From SXXK01 sp046074645 (GTDB lineage Bacteria > Planctomycetota > Planctomycetia > Planctomycetales > Planctomycetaceae), in assembly GCA_046074645.1 (NCBI GenBank), contig JBJTOP010000394.1, positions 1-64,000 of the forward strand: a stretch of DNA of 64,000 bases. Reading direction: 5' to 3'. Shown one piece after another: positions 1-7,844 of the stretch. A model generated the notes under the pieces. That model was not told the DNA's origin. It saw only the letters and a list, made by a program, of their open reading frames with translations, and ran no database searches. Made by a program: the position numbers and the translations under genes. Each line of letters begins with the position of its first letter. The stretch's first letter is position 1.

Positions 1-678
1 GGTGGCTTCGAGCGGTTCCAGTTTCAGGCGCTCCTGAAATGTTCGCAGAGTGAGATAGGCGGTATGCGGCAGCTGTTGAGCGGCCTGCAGTGAAAACCGC
101 GAAGCACCAGTCTGCTCGGAAAGAATTCCTTCCACGGTCAGTTCGAGTTCTGCGGAAACTGTTTCACGCTCACCCATGAGACTGTCGCGAGGAATCGATG
201 AAGGCAATTCCGCCCAGATTGTCACGCGGTCGCCAACATTTGCGTTCAGTTCTGCTGCTGTGCGAGCACCAAGCACGATTCCGGAGTTTCCGGGAGCGGC
301 CACTTGATCGACGGCAAGGAGTGACCAGTCTTCGCTGCGGAGCGCGTTGAGCGAGACACCGGTGGCGCGGCGAAGCAGGCCATCGACGCCGCGCAATTCC
401 ACGCTGCCAGGAAGGATCAGGGCCGGAGCGGTTCGGAGTTCGCCCGGAGCGTTCGCCTGCAGCTCGGCAGCCAGCTCCTCCCGAACGAAACGCGGACTGT
501 GCAGCACGTATGCGATGCCGCCAAGCCGTCCAAGCGTCATCTGTCGAAGACTTGCACGCACCGAATCACCAACGATCAGCGAACCGCCAATCACCGCCGT
601 GGACACGGCGACCGCCAGCATCACCAGCAGGTGTGTTCGCAGATACCAGAAGAGACTGCGGAGGATGAGCGGAAGCAT
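1..678 (-). CDS. ABC transporter permease, FtsX/MacB type (3' end cut by window edge)
   Basis: An uninterrupted reading frame runs from an ATG at 678 to base 1 (226 codons, no stop inside the window). The product begins MLPLILRSLFWYLRTHLLVM with one hydrophobic segment (about residues 12-37), followed by a mostly extracytoplasmic stretch. That is the layout of FtsX-like/MacB-type permeases, whose N-terminal membrane helix is followed by a periplasmic MacB domain; the C-terminal helices would lie off the left edge. It begins 27 bases after the enolase-family gene on the same strand, so the two may be co-transcribed. No strong ribosome site is visible. The family handles export of lipoproteins, peptides or other substrates; substrate unknown here. 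Confidence 0.7.
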   Translation of the reverse strand, partial: MLPLILRSLFWYLRTHLLVMLAVAVSTAVIGGSLIVGDSVRASLRQMTLGRLGGIAYVLHSPRFVREELAAELQANAPGELRTAPALILPGSVELRGVDGLLRRATGVSLNALRSEDWSLLAVDQVAAPGNSGIVLGARTAAELNANVGDRVTIWAELPSSIPRDSLMGERETVSAELELTVEGILSEQTGASRFSLQAAQQLPHTAYLTLRTFQERLKLEPLEAT

Positions 679-705
679 GGGAGTGGTCCGAAGGGTGGAG
701 GCAGG

Positions 706-1839
706 TCAGCGAAATTCGAGCCGCTGCGGGCAGAATCGCCTGAGCTTTGCGGGGTCGATTTCTACGCCAAGACCCGGACTGTCGGGAATCTGCAGGCAGC
801 CATCCGCATCGATCACAAACGGCTCCGTAGTCAGCTCGTCGATGTAGGCGCAGGGCGTCAGATACTCCACATAGCGGGCGTTGGGAAGAAAGGCTGAAAT
901 CTGCAGATCCGCGGCCAGTCCGATGGCGGTGTTCCAGCCGTGCGGCACCACCTGAACGTTGTGATCCTGGGCCATCCACGCTATGCGGCGGAATTCGCTC
1001 AACCCGCCATTCTTCGTCACGTCCGGCTGAATGATGTCAACGGCGTGACGCTGGAGCCATGGTGCGAAGGCCTGGCGTCGTGTGAGCACTTCACCGCCGG
1101 AAATGGGGACCGGAGACTGCCGTGTGAGTTCCACAAAGCCATCGATATCGTCCGGCGGCAATGCCTCTTCAAACCAGACGATCCCATAATCCGCCAGCAT
1201 CCTTGCGGTGTTGCGCGCCCAGTTGGTGCCGTGAGGCCAGTATTGTTCGCTGCCCCCGGCATCCACCATGAGCTCGACGTCGTCACCGACCGTCCGCCGG
1301 GCCGTTTTCACCAGCAGTTCGTCAAAGGCGCGGTCGCGGCGACCGAAGGGACGCCAGCCCATCTTGATTGATCGAAACCCCCGCTGCACAACGCTTTCAA
1401 GGTTCTGGGCAAGCTGCTCAGGTTCGTCGAAAAGAATGGAACCGTAGGGGCGAATGCGATCCCGATAGGAGCCTCCCAGCAGTCGTGAGACAGGCTGACC
1501 GCAGGCGCGACCGAAGATGTCCCAGAGCGCGATGTCGATGCCACTCACTGCGTGGGTCACAGAACCACCGCGTCCCTGCCAGAACGTGGACTGATGCAGC
1601 GTCTCAGAGACGCGTTCGGGCTGATTGGCAGGTTGCCCGCGAAGGAGTGGCCAGAGCAGTTCAAGGGCGCCCTGAATGAGCCGGCCCGACGTGAAACAGC
1701 TGCCGCAGCCGCTGATGCCGGCATCCGTATGCACAAAGACCAGCGTGTGCAGGTTCTCCTGCGGCTCATGCCCCTGCGGCCAGCCGCCATCCACGGTAGC
1801 CCCCGTCAACGGGCACACGTCCACACCTGTGATTTTCAC
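706..1839 (-). CDS. Mandelate racemase/muconate lactonizing enzyme family protein (enolase superfamily)
   Basis: The protein (about 377 aa) has the enolase-superfamily layout: an N-terminal capping domain, then a TIM barrel. Visible barrel residues are a Lys in SIKMGW, the metal ligands Asp in MVDAGG and Glu in WFEEAL, a further Glu in SGGEVL, and a His in VPHGWNT, which fits the mandelate-racemase subgroup that removes an alpha-proton from a carboxylate, often a sugar acid. I prefer the GTG at 1839 because the protein then starts VKITGVDVCPL as relatives do and GGAG lies about 9 bases upstream; an ATG at 1929 would add 30 unlikely residues. Substrate cannot be told; acid-sugar dehydratase or racemase is the likeliest role. 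Confidence 0.88.
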   Translation of the reverse strand: MKITGVDVCPLTGATVDGGWPQGHEPQENLHTLVFVHTDAGISGCGSCFTSGRLIQGALELLWPLLRGQPANQPERVSETLHQSTFWQGRGGSVTHAVSGIDIALWDIFGRACGQPVSRLLGGSYRDRIRPYGSILFDEPEQLAQNLESVVQRGFRSIKMGWRPFGRRDRAFDELLVKTARRTVGDDVELMVDAGGSEQYWPHGTNWARNTARMLADYGIVWFEEALPPDDIDGFVELTRQSPVPISGGEVLTRRQAFAPWLQRHAVDIIQPDVTKNGGLSEFRRIAWMAQDHNVQVVPHGWNTAIGLAADLQISAFLPNARYVEYLTPCAYIDELTTEPFVIDADGCLQIPDSPGLGVEIDPAKLRRFCPQRLEFR

Positions 1840-2170
1840 GAATCGAGTCTCCGAGGGCTGACCTTTACGCGGTTCCAAAAACTCAGCAATCCTGCCGCAT
1901 TCTCGCGGAGAATCCCGATTTGTCCACATCGAGACGATGCAAGAAGAAAAGAGCTCAAAGCAGCGGATTCCTGACTTTGAGATAACGGGCCGTCCGCTCC
2001 ACTTTTCCCGCAGAATTTCCCGCGACTCGCCAGCAACCGCGTGCCTCAGAAGACCGCAAATGTTATGTTTCCTGAATTGTTCTGCTTGCGACAGATGTGG
2101 CAGGGTTTAGAGCCTTCCCGGTCTGCGTATCCCGTTCCTGTTCCGCTCCTGCGTGTCTGGGTTCATAGTC
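1840..2170. other. Intergenic region between divergent genes
   Basis: This gap of about 330 bases separates the minus-strand enolase-family gene from the plus-strand small membrane protein, so it should carry promoters in both directions. I see no clear repeat, RNA gene or strong hairpin in it. Confidence 0.6.
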
Positions 2171-2437
2171 ATGGCCGATCAGCATTCGCATCACTCCGCT
2201 CCCACAGGTGACTCCGCCGAACAGCCTCTGTTTTCCGCGGTCGAGGTCGAGCAGTTCGCTGCTGATGACGTCAAGGCAGGTGGTGCCATCGGCAAAATGC
2301 TCTCCGCCCTGTTCCTCTACACCGTCGTGGCCATGTCCATTGCCGGTTGGTGGACATGGTCATCAATTCAGGCGGCGAACGCAGAACGCGAAGCCGAGAA
2401 CACGCCGGCGCCCGCGGGCGAAGAAGCGGCCCACTAA
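2171..2437 (+). CDS. Small single-pass membrane protein of unknown function
   Basis: An 88-residue product starting MADQHSHHSAPTG, with one clear membrane helix at about residues 42-63 (KMLSALFLYTVVAMSIAGWW) followed by a short Ala/Glu/Pro-rich tail. An in-frame ATG-like start at 2153 would add six residues; I chose the start at 2171 because the preceding residues are not typical. The N-terminus is polar and His-rich. It ends 24 bases before the convergent MutS-like gene. I do not recognise the family; proteins of this size and shape are common in planctomycetes. Confidence 0.55.
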   Translation: MADQHSHHSAPTGDSAEQPLFSAVEVEQFAADDVKAGGAIGKMLSALFLYTVVAMSIAGWWTWSSIQAANAEREAENTPAPAGEEAAH

Positions 2438-2460
2438 AAACATCAACCGGTCTCGGCCGC

Positions 2461-4302
2461 TCAGACGTCCAGCCCCAGCATCCGCATCAGTTCGATGGCG
2501 TTGCTGCGTTCCACCACTCCGTCCCGCAGCCGATAGTCAAACAGCATCGTGCCGTCCACAATGGTGTCCTCAAAATGTTTGTTGACTGCCTGATTGGGCA
2601 TGCTGTCCGCAATGCGCGTCAGCGCCAGATCGTGAGTCGTCACGATCCCCACGCCTCCGCGATCCACCAGCGAACGAATCACCGCCTCCGCTCCGCGTCT
2701 GCGGTCGTGTGAATTCGTTCCGTGCAGAATTTCGTCAAGCAGAAACAGCACTGTGCGCGGTCCACTCGTCAGATCAACCACCGACTTCAGACGCTGCAGC
2801 ACAGTGTAAAACAGAGAGCGGCCCTCCAGCAGTGAATCATTCATCCTCATGGCTGTGCCAGGCTGGAATGCGAACGTCTGGAACGAAGTCGCTCGCACCA
2901 CCGCACCACAGTAAGTCAGCACCACACTGGCCCCGATGCTCCGCAGAAACGTGCTCTTGCCGGACATGTTTGAACCACTGATCAGCATCAGCGACTGTTC
3001 GCCACCCAGTCGGACGCTGTTTCGGACACAGATGGAATCTTTCAGCAGCGGGTGACCGAGATCCTGAGCAATCAGTTCGCGTCGCTCGTCCAGAATCTCC
3101 GGCACACAGTCATCCGGATGATCGAACGTGTAGCCTGCGACGGACAGAGTGGCTTCGAGAATGGCGGCCGTTCGCAGCCAGTCCGGCACATCGGGCCCGT
3201 GCGTTCTGCGCCAGCTTTCGATGCGGTGCGTGAGCAATACAAACAGTCCGCAGGCCCAGGCGATTGGTGCAAACACCTGATGTCGCATGGCATTGTTGAG
3301 CCATTGTGTGAGCCGACTCAGCTGAGCGATTGCCTCTGACGTAGGCATCAGCTCAGAACTAAAGCGATTCAGCAAATCACGCACACTGGGTTCATCCACC
3401 GGATGCTGCTCAAAGGCCTCGATCACTGCGCCAAACTGTCGCAGTGCTGCATCCACGTTGTCCATCACCGCTGCTGTCTGACGAATCTGCTGACGCGTCA
3501 GCAACACCGCCGGCGTTTGCAGAATCACCAGCACCAGCAGCCACGACGCCGACAGGATGTCAGTTGCCACAAGGGTCAGAATCGGCAGTGCTGCGCCGCC
3601 TACGAGGAGTGACCAAATGAGGACGAATGTGGAGATCGGCCGCGCAGGCTCATTCACCCATGTCTGCAGCAATCGCTCAGCGGATGTCCAGTCTGCTTTA
3701 TCCGGAATGCACGCGAGTGATTCGCGGAGCTGCAGCGAGTCCTTCAGTCCCCTCGCACGCGACTGTCGAACCCGTATTTCTTCCGCCGTGGGAACAGTCA
3801 TCATCCAGTCTGCCAGCTGCCTGCGACCGGGCTGGGTACGGCATTCGTTGAGCATTTGAAACAGAGACCCCTGACCGAAAACGTCGAGGTCCTGCGTCCA
3901 CGGATGCTGGTCATTCCTGTATTCACGACCGTCGGCAAGATCGGCTCCAAAAACTCGCTGCAGACGCGCAAGGCGACTTTCCAGAAACCGTCTCGCGGCC
4001 TGGAGCCGCTGCAAATGACGCAGACAGCGCTGATCAAATGGCAGCACTGCCAGAAAGATGGTCATTGGCAACAGCAGCCACATCCACGAAATTCGTTCAG
4101 ATTCGCCGATGCAAAGCGCAATGACTCCAAGCTGCAGCAGGCCAAGCAGGGTGCGAATCACCACAAATCGCCGATCCCGCCGCTCGTACACATCCGTCTC
4201 TGCAACAATCTGCTGCAGACGCTCCTGATAACGGACGGACGGCTTGATAGCGACCGCGTCGTCGGACGGGCTGCTGGTGGGAACTTCAGAAGACAACGGC
4301 AT
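2461..4302 (-). CDS. Membrane-associated MutS-like ATPase
   Basis: The C-terminal 200 residues are a MutS domain V ATPase: Walker A GSNMSGKST, a FQPGTAMRMNDSLLEGRS stretch, Walker B VLFLLDEILHGT, and the conserved TTHD. The protein is only 613 aa and lacks the mismatch-binding domain I of true MutS. Instead it has strongly hydrophobic stretches near residues 47-95 and 225-270, suggesting membrane anchoring. It follows the TIGR03009 gene by 24 bases on the same strand, so they may form an operon. The role of TM-bearing MutS-like proteins is unknown; I would not call it a mismatch repair enzyme. Confidence 0.85.
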   Translation of the reverse strand: MPLSSEVPTSSPSDDAVAIKPSVRYQERLQQIVAETDVYERRDRRFVVIRTLLGLLQLGVIALCIGESERISWMWLLLPMTIFLAVLPFDQRCLRHLQRLQAARRFLESRLARLQRVFGADLADGREYRNDQHPWTQDLDVFGQGSLFQMLNECRTQPGRRQLADWMMTVPTAEEIRVRQSRARGLKDSLQLRESLACIPDKADWTSAERLLQTWVNEPARPISTFVLIWSLLVGGAALPILTLVATDILSASWLLVLVILQTPAVLLTRQQIRQTAAVMDNVDAALRQFGAVIEAFEQHPVDEPSVRDLLNRFSSELMPTSEAIAQLSRLTQWLNNAMRHQVFAPIAWACGLFVLLTHRIESWRRTHGPDVPDWLRTAAILEATLSVAGYTFDHPDDCVPEILDERRELIAQDLGHPLLKDSICVRNSVRLGGEQSLMLISGSNMSGKSTFLRSIGASVVLTYCGAVVRATSFQTFAFQPGTAMRMNDSLLEGRSLFYTVLQRLKSVVDLTSGPRTVLFLLDEILHGTNSHDRRRGAEAVIRSLVDRGGVGIVTTHDLALTRIADSMPNQAVNKHFEDTIVDGTMLFDYRLRDGVVERSNAIELMRMLGLDV

Positions 4303-4326
4303 GATCGACGATTTTCAAAGAGGTTG

Positions 4327-5640
4327 CTACTTCTGGGCTGTCTTCTTCACCGGGTCTGCGAACAACCGCAGCGTGACTTTGAGTCCTGGCTGCAATGGTG
4401 TTCCAGCTGCAGGCGTCTGTGACTGCACATGAAACTTCTGCTCGGCCGTTGGAGCGATGCTGCCTTCCTGCAGCAGAACACGATTCCCAGCGTCCTTTGT
4501 GCGTTTCAAACCCAGCTGCTCCAACTGCTGCAGCGCTTCCTGATAATGCATCCCCGCCAGCTCCGGGACGGTCGGCTGCGGCGGAGCATCGACCGGCAGG
4601 ACGTGGAAGTCTTTCAGCGATGGTGTAAAACGAGAGCCGGCCGACAACTTCAACAGCTCAAAAATGCTGCCGTTCTTCTTCAGCTTCGAAAAGGAATACA
4701 CCGTGATCTTCGTACCGGCCGGGTCGTGCAGCTGCACCGCCTCCGGAAGCCATGTCGATGTATCCAGCAGCACATCCGCCTGCTTCCACGACTGCGCGTC
4801 CTGAGGAAGGTTTGGATAAATCACCAGCCTCGCTCGGCGGGAACCGGAATCAAACTTGCCACCGTGAAAACCAATCTCAAACCGTCGCAAGGCCCGCTCC
4901 GGTGGCATTCCAAACAAAAATGGCAGCGGACTGTCCATGATGTTGCCGCCCTGCATCTCCACCGGTATCTGATTCACCATCGCTTCCATGCGGTCCAGGT
5001 CCAGACTGAAGATCCGCTCGCCGTCGCACCACCACTGCTCTCGCTGTGACTCCGTCAGCTGATATGGCTGACCTTCCTTGCCAACACGTACCTCCGAACG
5101 ACGCTGCTCCGCCTGCGCTTTCTCAACTTCCTGCTGCCGACTCTCGATCGCCTTCTCCGTGATCGGCACGGGGTTGATGTCAATTCTGCCCTTGTCCGGC
5201 TTCTCATAGGCAAATTTGCCCCACGAACGCGACTCCGTCTCAAATGTCGTATCGTACACGATTCGCTCGATCTGACCTTCAAGACGAGTAATCGCGTCGC
5301 TGCTCTGAGACCACTCCCGCAGTATCCGGTCCCGCTCCGTCTTTGCTTCCGGCGTCAGAGGCGGCAGTCTAGCTTCGCTCCGCACGCCACGCACCTCCAT
5401 CTGCACTCCGGAACCTGAACCGGAACCGGAACCTGAACCTGACTCCGCCCCAGCCCCCGAAGGTGCCGGGCGCTGACCGCCCCCCTGCTGCGCTGCACTC
5501 CCCGCGTCCTGCCCCAGACGCGCACCTGACGAAACAGGACGCACAGCCGGAGCCTTTGCACCGGATGGACGAGACTGACCATATACGGATGAACTCAGCA
5601 AACCCACAGCCAGCAGCAGCTGAAAAGTAAACTTCAACAT
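4327..5640 (-). CDS. TIGR03009-type secreted planctomycete protein with C-terminal PASTA domain
   Basis: A 437-aa protein with a signal peptide (MLKFTFQLLLAVGLLSSSVYGQ), a low-complexity Ser/Gly/Ala linker including a run of alternating Ser-Gly at about residues 68-79, then a body resembling the TIGR03009 family known from planctomycetes (WWCDGERIFSLD and the PLPFLFGMPPERALRRF stretch). The last 80 residues (from PTVPELAGMHYQEALQQL) look like a PASTA domain, which in other bacteria senses peptidoglycan. AAGGGAG sits about 6 bases before the ATG. It is the first gene of a probable pair with the MutS-like ATPase. Function unknown; periplasmic or cell-surface lipid/wall carrier is a guess. Confidence 0.8.
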   Translation of the reverse strand: MLKFTFQLLLAVGLLSSSVYGQSRPSGAKAPAVRPVSSGARLGQDAGSAAQQGGGQRPAPSGAGAESGSGSGSGSGSGVQMEVRGVRSEARLPPLTPEAKTERDRILREWSQSSDAITRLEGQIERIVYDTTFETESRSWGKFAYEKPDKGRIDINPVPITEKAIESRQQEVEKAQAEQRRSEVRVGKEGQPYQLTESQREQWWCDGERIFSLDLDRMEAMVNQIPVEMQGGNIMDSPLPFLFGMPPERALRRFEIGFHGGKFDSGSRRARLVIYPNLPQDAQSWKQADVLLDTSTWLPEAVQLHDPAGTKITVYSFSKLKKNGSIFELLKLSAGSRFTPSLKDFHVLPVDAPPQPTVPELAGMHYQEALQQLEQLGLKRTKDAGNRVLLQEGSIAPTAEQKFHVQSQTPAAGTPLQPGLKVTLRLFADPVKKTAQK

Positions 5641-5884
5641 CGGACTCCCTTCCGATGAACCCTTTGAAACGTGGTTCCGTCGCCGTAATGTGCTCTATGC
5701 AGCGACCGAATCCAGTGTTTTAACGCCTTTCCCAATTCGCCTCCAGTCCGATTTTCAGAGTCGGGGTTTCCCGTGGCCTTTGTGAGTCAGGATGGTGATT
5801 GTGGGAATTCCGGGGGTTCTGGGTGCCATCCTGAGATCCAGATTCTTCGCTGCGGGCCGACCTGCATCCGGTGGCTCAGCGGTT

Positions 5885-6370
5885 GGGCGGAAGCCGCCGG
5901 CTGTGCTTCGCACCGAAGGTGCGCACGCTGGTGAGTCGCAGGTGCCATGCACCTTGCGGCCGTGCACTCGGTGTCTGCGGCTGCGGGGACTGTCCCCGGC
6001 AACGGTGCGGTCGTTGCGGTTTCTGGGGAATCTTCGGATTGTGACGATTCTACCGTCCAGCCAGCCGCCGCCGTTGCACGCCCGCCGCCGTGCCCGCGGG
6101 GACTGTCCCCGGTGCGGCACCAGGTGATGCGGATACCAATAAATTCTCTGGGATTTTCGCTATAGGTGCCATGCACTTCAGGGCCGTTACTGGCGTGGGC
6201 GGTGGCGGGGCACTTTGCCCGCAGGCTGCCGCCATGCGGCTGATCAAAAGCAACAAAGGTGCATGGCACCTTTCGCGTCCATGCGACTGCGGGGACTGTC
6301 CCCGGTGCCGCACCGAATGATGCGGATACCAATAAATTCTCTGGGATTTTCGTCGCAGGTGCCATGCACT
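5885..6370 (+). repeat. REP-like cluster of hairpin-forming repeat modules
   Basis: Several palindromic modules recur here and elsewhere in the window. They are GGGCGGAAGCC plus CGCACCgaaGGTGCG (5885-5930), AGGTGCcatGCACCT (5940, with near copies at 6165 and 6358, reverse form at 6257), CGGGGACtGTCCCCG (5984-5998, 6097-6111, 6290-6304), a GCCGCcatGCGGC module (6226-6242) and an AT-richer module ending CTCTGGGATTTTCG (6126-6159, 6319-6352). Each except the last can fold into a perfect stem with a 1-4 base loop. The unit layout matches REP/BIME-type elements but the sequences are not ones I know. Confidence 0.85.
5984..6178 (+). repeat. Composite repeat, inverted partner at 58.0-58.2 kb
   Basis: Two copies of the CGGGGACtGTCCCCG palindrome bracket about 100 bases that include TTGTGACGATTCTACCGTCC. 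They are followed by the CTCTGGGATTTTCG module and AGGTGCcatGCAC. The same order appears on the opposite strand at about 57990-58183, with high similarity by eye through most of the length. Confidence 0.8.
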
Positions 6371-6474
6371 TTGAGGTCGTGCGCATCGTTACCGGGGGAT
6401 TGACGTCCCCCGCACGCCTTTGCACGGTGGAGCGGATCCAAAGAACGAAATCAAGTGTCCTTAACACCGTTTCG

Positions 6475-6555
6475 TCATCCCAGCCTTGCCCTTCCGGGTT
6501 CTCGCCCATCCTTTCACAGGATTCCAGGGAACTTCAACGCTGTTGGGCTCACGCC
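6475..6555 (+). repeat. Dispersed repeat, second copy at 44.44-44.52 kb
   Basis: The shared text includes TCATCCCAGCCT, CCTTTCACaGGATTCC and the ending TCACGCC/TCTAACGCC; roughly three quarters of about 80 bases match by eye. Both copies are intergenic. Confidence 0.65.
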
Positions 6556-6929
6556 AGTGTTTGCCAGGCCGGATCAGGCCGGCGGTTGTGGAATAATGAT
6601 GAAAATCGGCAGCCTGGGGCGACGGACCGTGGCAAGGTGGTGACAAGGCAATCGAAAGCGATCGCAACGTCAGGCGAGGGACGCGACAAGGGACTGCATC
6701 CCGTCCGCTCAACTTGCAAAGCCGGGGGGGGGGGGATGGGAGGATGCAGGTGCCGCTGGCGATGGGCAGCCGGTCAGAGAATCGCAGCTCGGTGGTGCTC
6801 GCAGTCACAAGACTCCCTGAATCCCAACGTTTTCTGCTTTTTTCTACCAAAGAAGCAGACCTTTTTCGCGAACTGACGTATTTTTCACATGGTTGCACCA
6901 CACTTGTCATCACCGGAAACATACCACCA

Positions 6930-7835
6930 ATGACCGTTCATGCTGTTCAGCTGGAGGGCATCACGAAGACCTTCGGCACCGCGACTGCTGTCAGGAATCT
7001 GGATCTGCAGATTCCCAGCGGTTCGATCTATGGCTTCATCGGTCCGAACGGTTCCGGGAAGACCACGACCATTCGTATGATTCTGCGGATCTTCAATCCC
7101 GACTGTGGACGGGTGGAGGTACTTGGACAGGACACGGGAGACTGTGCGGACGAGCGGGTTGGATATTTACCGGAGGAGCGGGGATTATATCGTCGCATGA
7201 AGGTCCGTGATCTGCTGCGATACTACGCACGACTGAAGGGGTTCCGGCGCTGTGAGGACGAAATTACATGGTGGCTGAAACGGCTGGGGGCTGAAGGCTG
7301 GGACAATCGCCGCATCGAATCACTTTCCAAGGGCATGTCTCAGAAAGTTCAGTTCATCGCCGCGGTGGTTGCCAGGCCGCAGCTGCTGATTCTGGACGAG
7401 CCTTTTAGTGGATTGGACCCGGTGAATCTGGAGCTCCTTCGCGAGGCCATTCAGGAGGTTCGAGCGCGGGGCACAACGATTATTTTTTCGACGCATGAGA
7501 TGGACGTGGCAGAGCGGATGTGTGAGCGGGTGTTCATGATTCACCAGGGCCGCAAAGTGCTGGATGGCACGATTGCTCAGATTCAGCAGCAGTACACAGC
7601 GGATGAAGTGCGAGTTCGCACGGCACCGGGAGCGGTGCTGCCGGAGAGTCTTCCTGAAGTGGAACAGCAGGAGACGCGTGGTGGGTTCAGTCACCTGAAG
7701 CTCCGGCGTTCAGCGCGTGCCGACCAGCTGCTGCAGCGGCTTGCACAGTCGACTCAATTAGAACACTTCGAGCTGCTGCGTCCTTCGCTTCATGACATCT
7801 TTCTCCGCATCGCCGGCGTTAACCAGAATTCGTAG
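6930..7835 (+). CDS. ABC transporter ATP-binding protein (NatA-like)
   Basis: A 301-aa ATPase starting MTVHAVQLEGITKTFG. It shows Walker A GPNGSGKTT (residues ~38-46), signature LSKGMSQKVQ, Walker B LLILDEPFSGLD and the STHE H-loop, followed by a C-terminal extension typical of single-subunit exporters of the NatA/CcmA type. The ATG at 6930 fits the family N-terminus; an upstream in-frame start would add 72 residues of non-conserved sequence derived from the repeat region. The permease gene follows after 9 bases, so the two form one exporter. Substrate unknown; sodium, drug or lipid export are options. Confidence 0.93.
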   Translation: MTVHAVQLEGITKTFGTATAVRNLDLQIPSGSIYGFIGPNGSGKTTTIRMILRIFNPDCGRVEVLGQDTGDCADERVGYLPEERGLYRRMKVRDLLRYYARLKGFRRCEDEITWWLKRLGAEGWDNRRIESLSKGMSQKVQFIAAVVARPQLLILDEPFSGLDPVNLELLREAIQEVRARGTTIIFSTHEMDVAERMCERVFMIHQGRKVLDGTIAQIQQQYTADEVRVRTAPGAVLPESLPEVEQQETRGGFSHLKLRRSARADQLLQRLAQSTQLEHFELLRPSLHDIFLRIAGVNQNS

Positions 7836-7844
7836 TCTCCAACC

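Larger units (their letters stand above)
5641..6929. other. Gene-free block, mostly interspersed repeats
   Basis: No reading frame here resembles a protein. The stretch 5885-6370 is packed with short palindromes (separate entries); 6475-6555 matches another intergenic site at 44.4 kb; a run of 12 G lies at 6724-6735. The last 100 bases should hold the promoter of the ABC exporter genes. Confidence 0.7.

Noticed and set aside
1685..1700. GACGTGAAACA half-site resembling parS
   Set aside because: Only one half of the palindrome is present.
5787..6509. Open frame of 240 residues on the minus strand
   Set aside because: It also crosses the repeat block; its apparent repeats are the palindromes translated.
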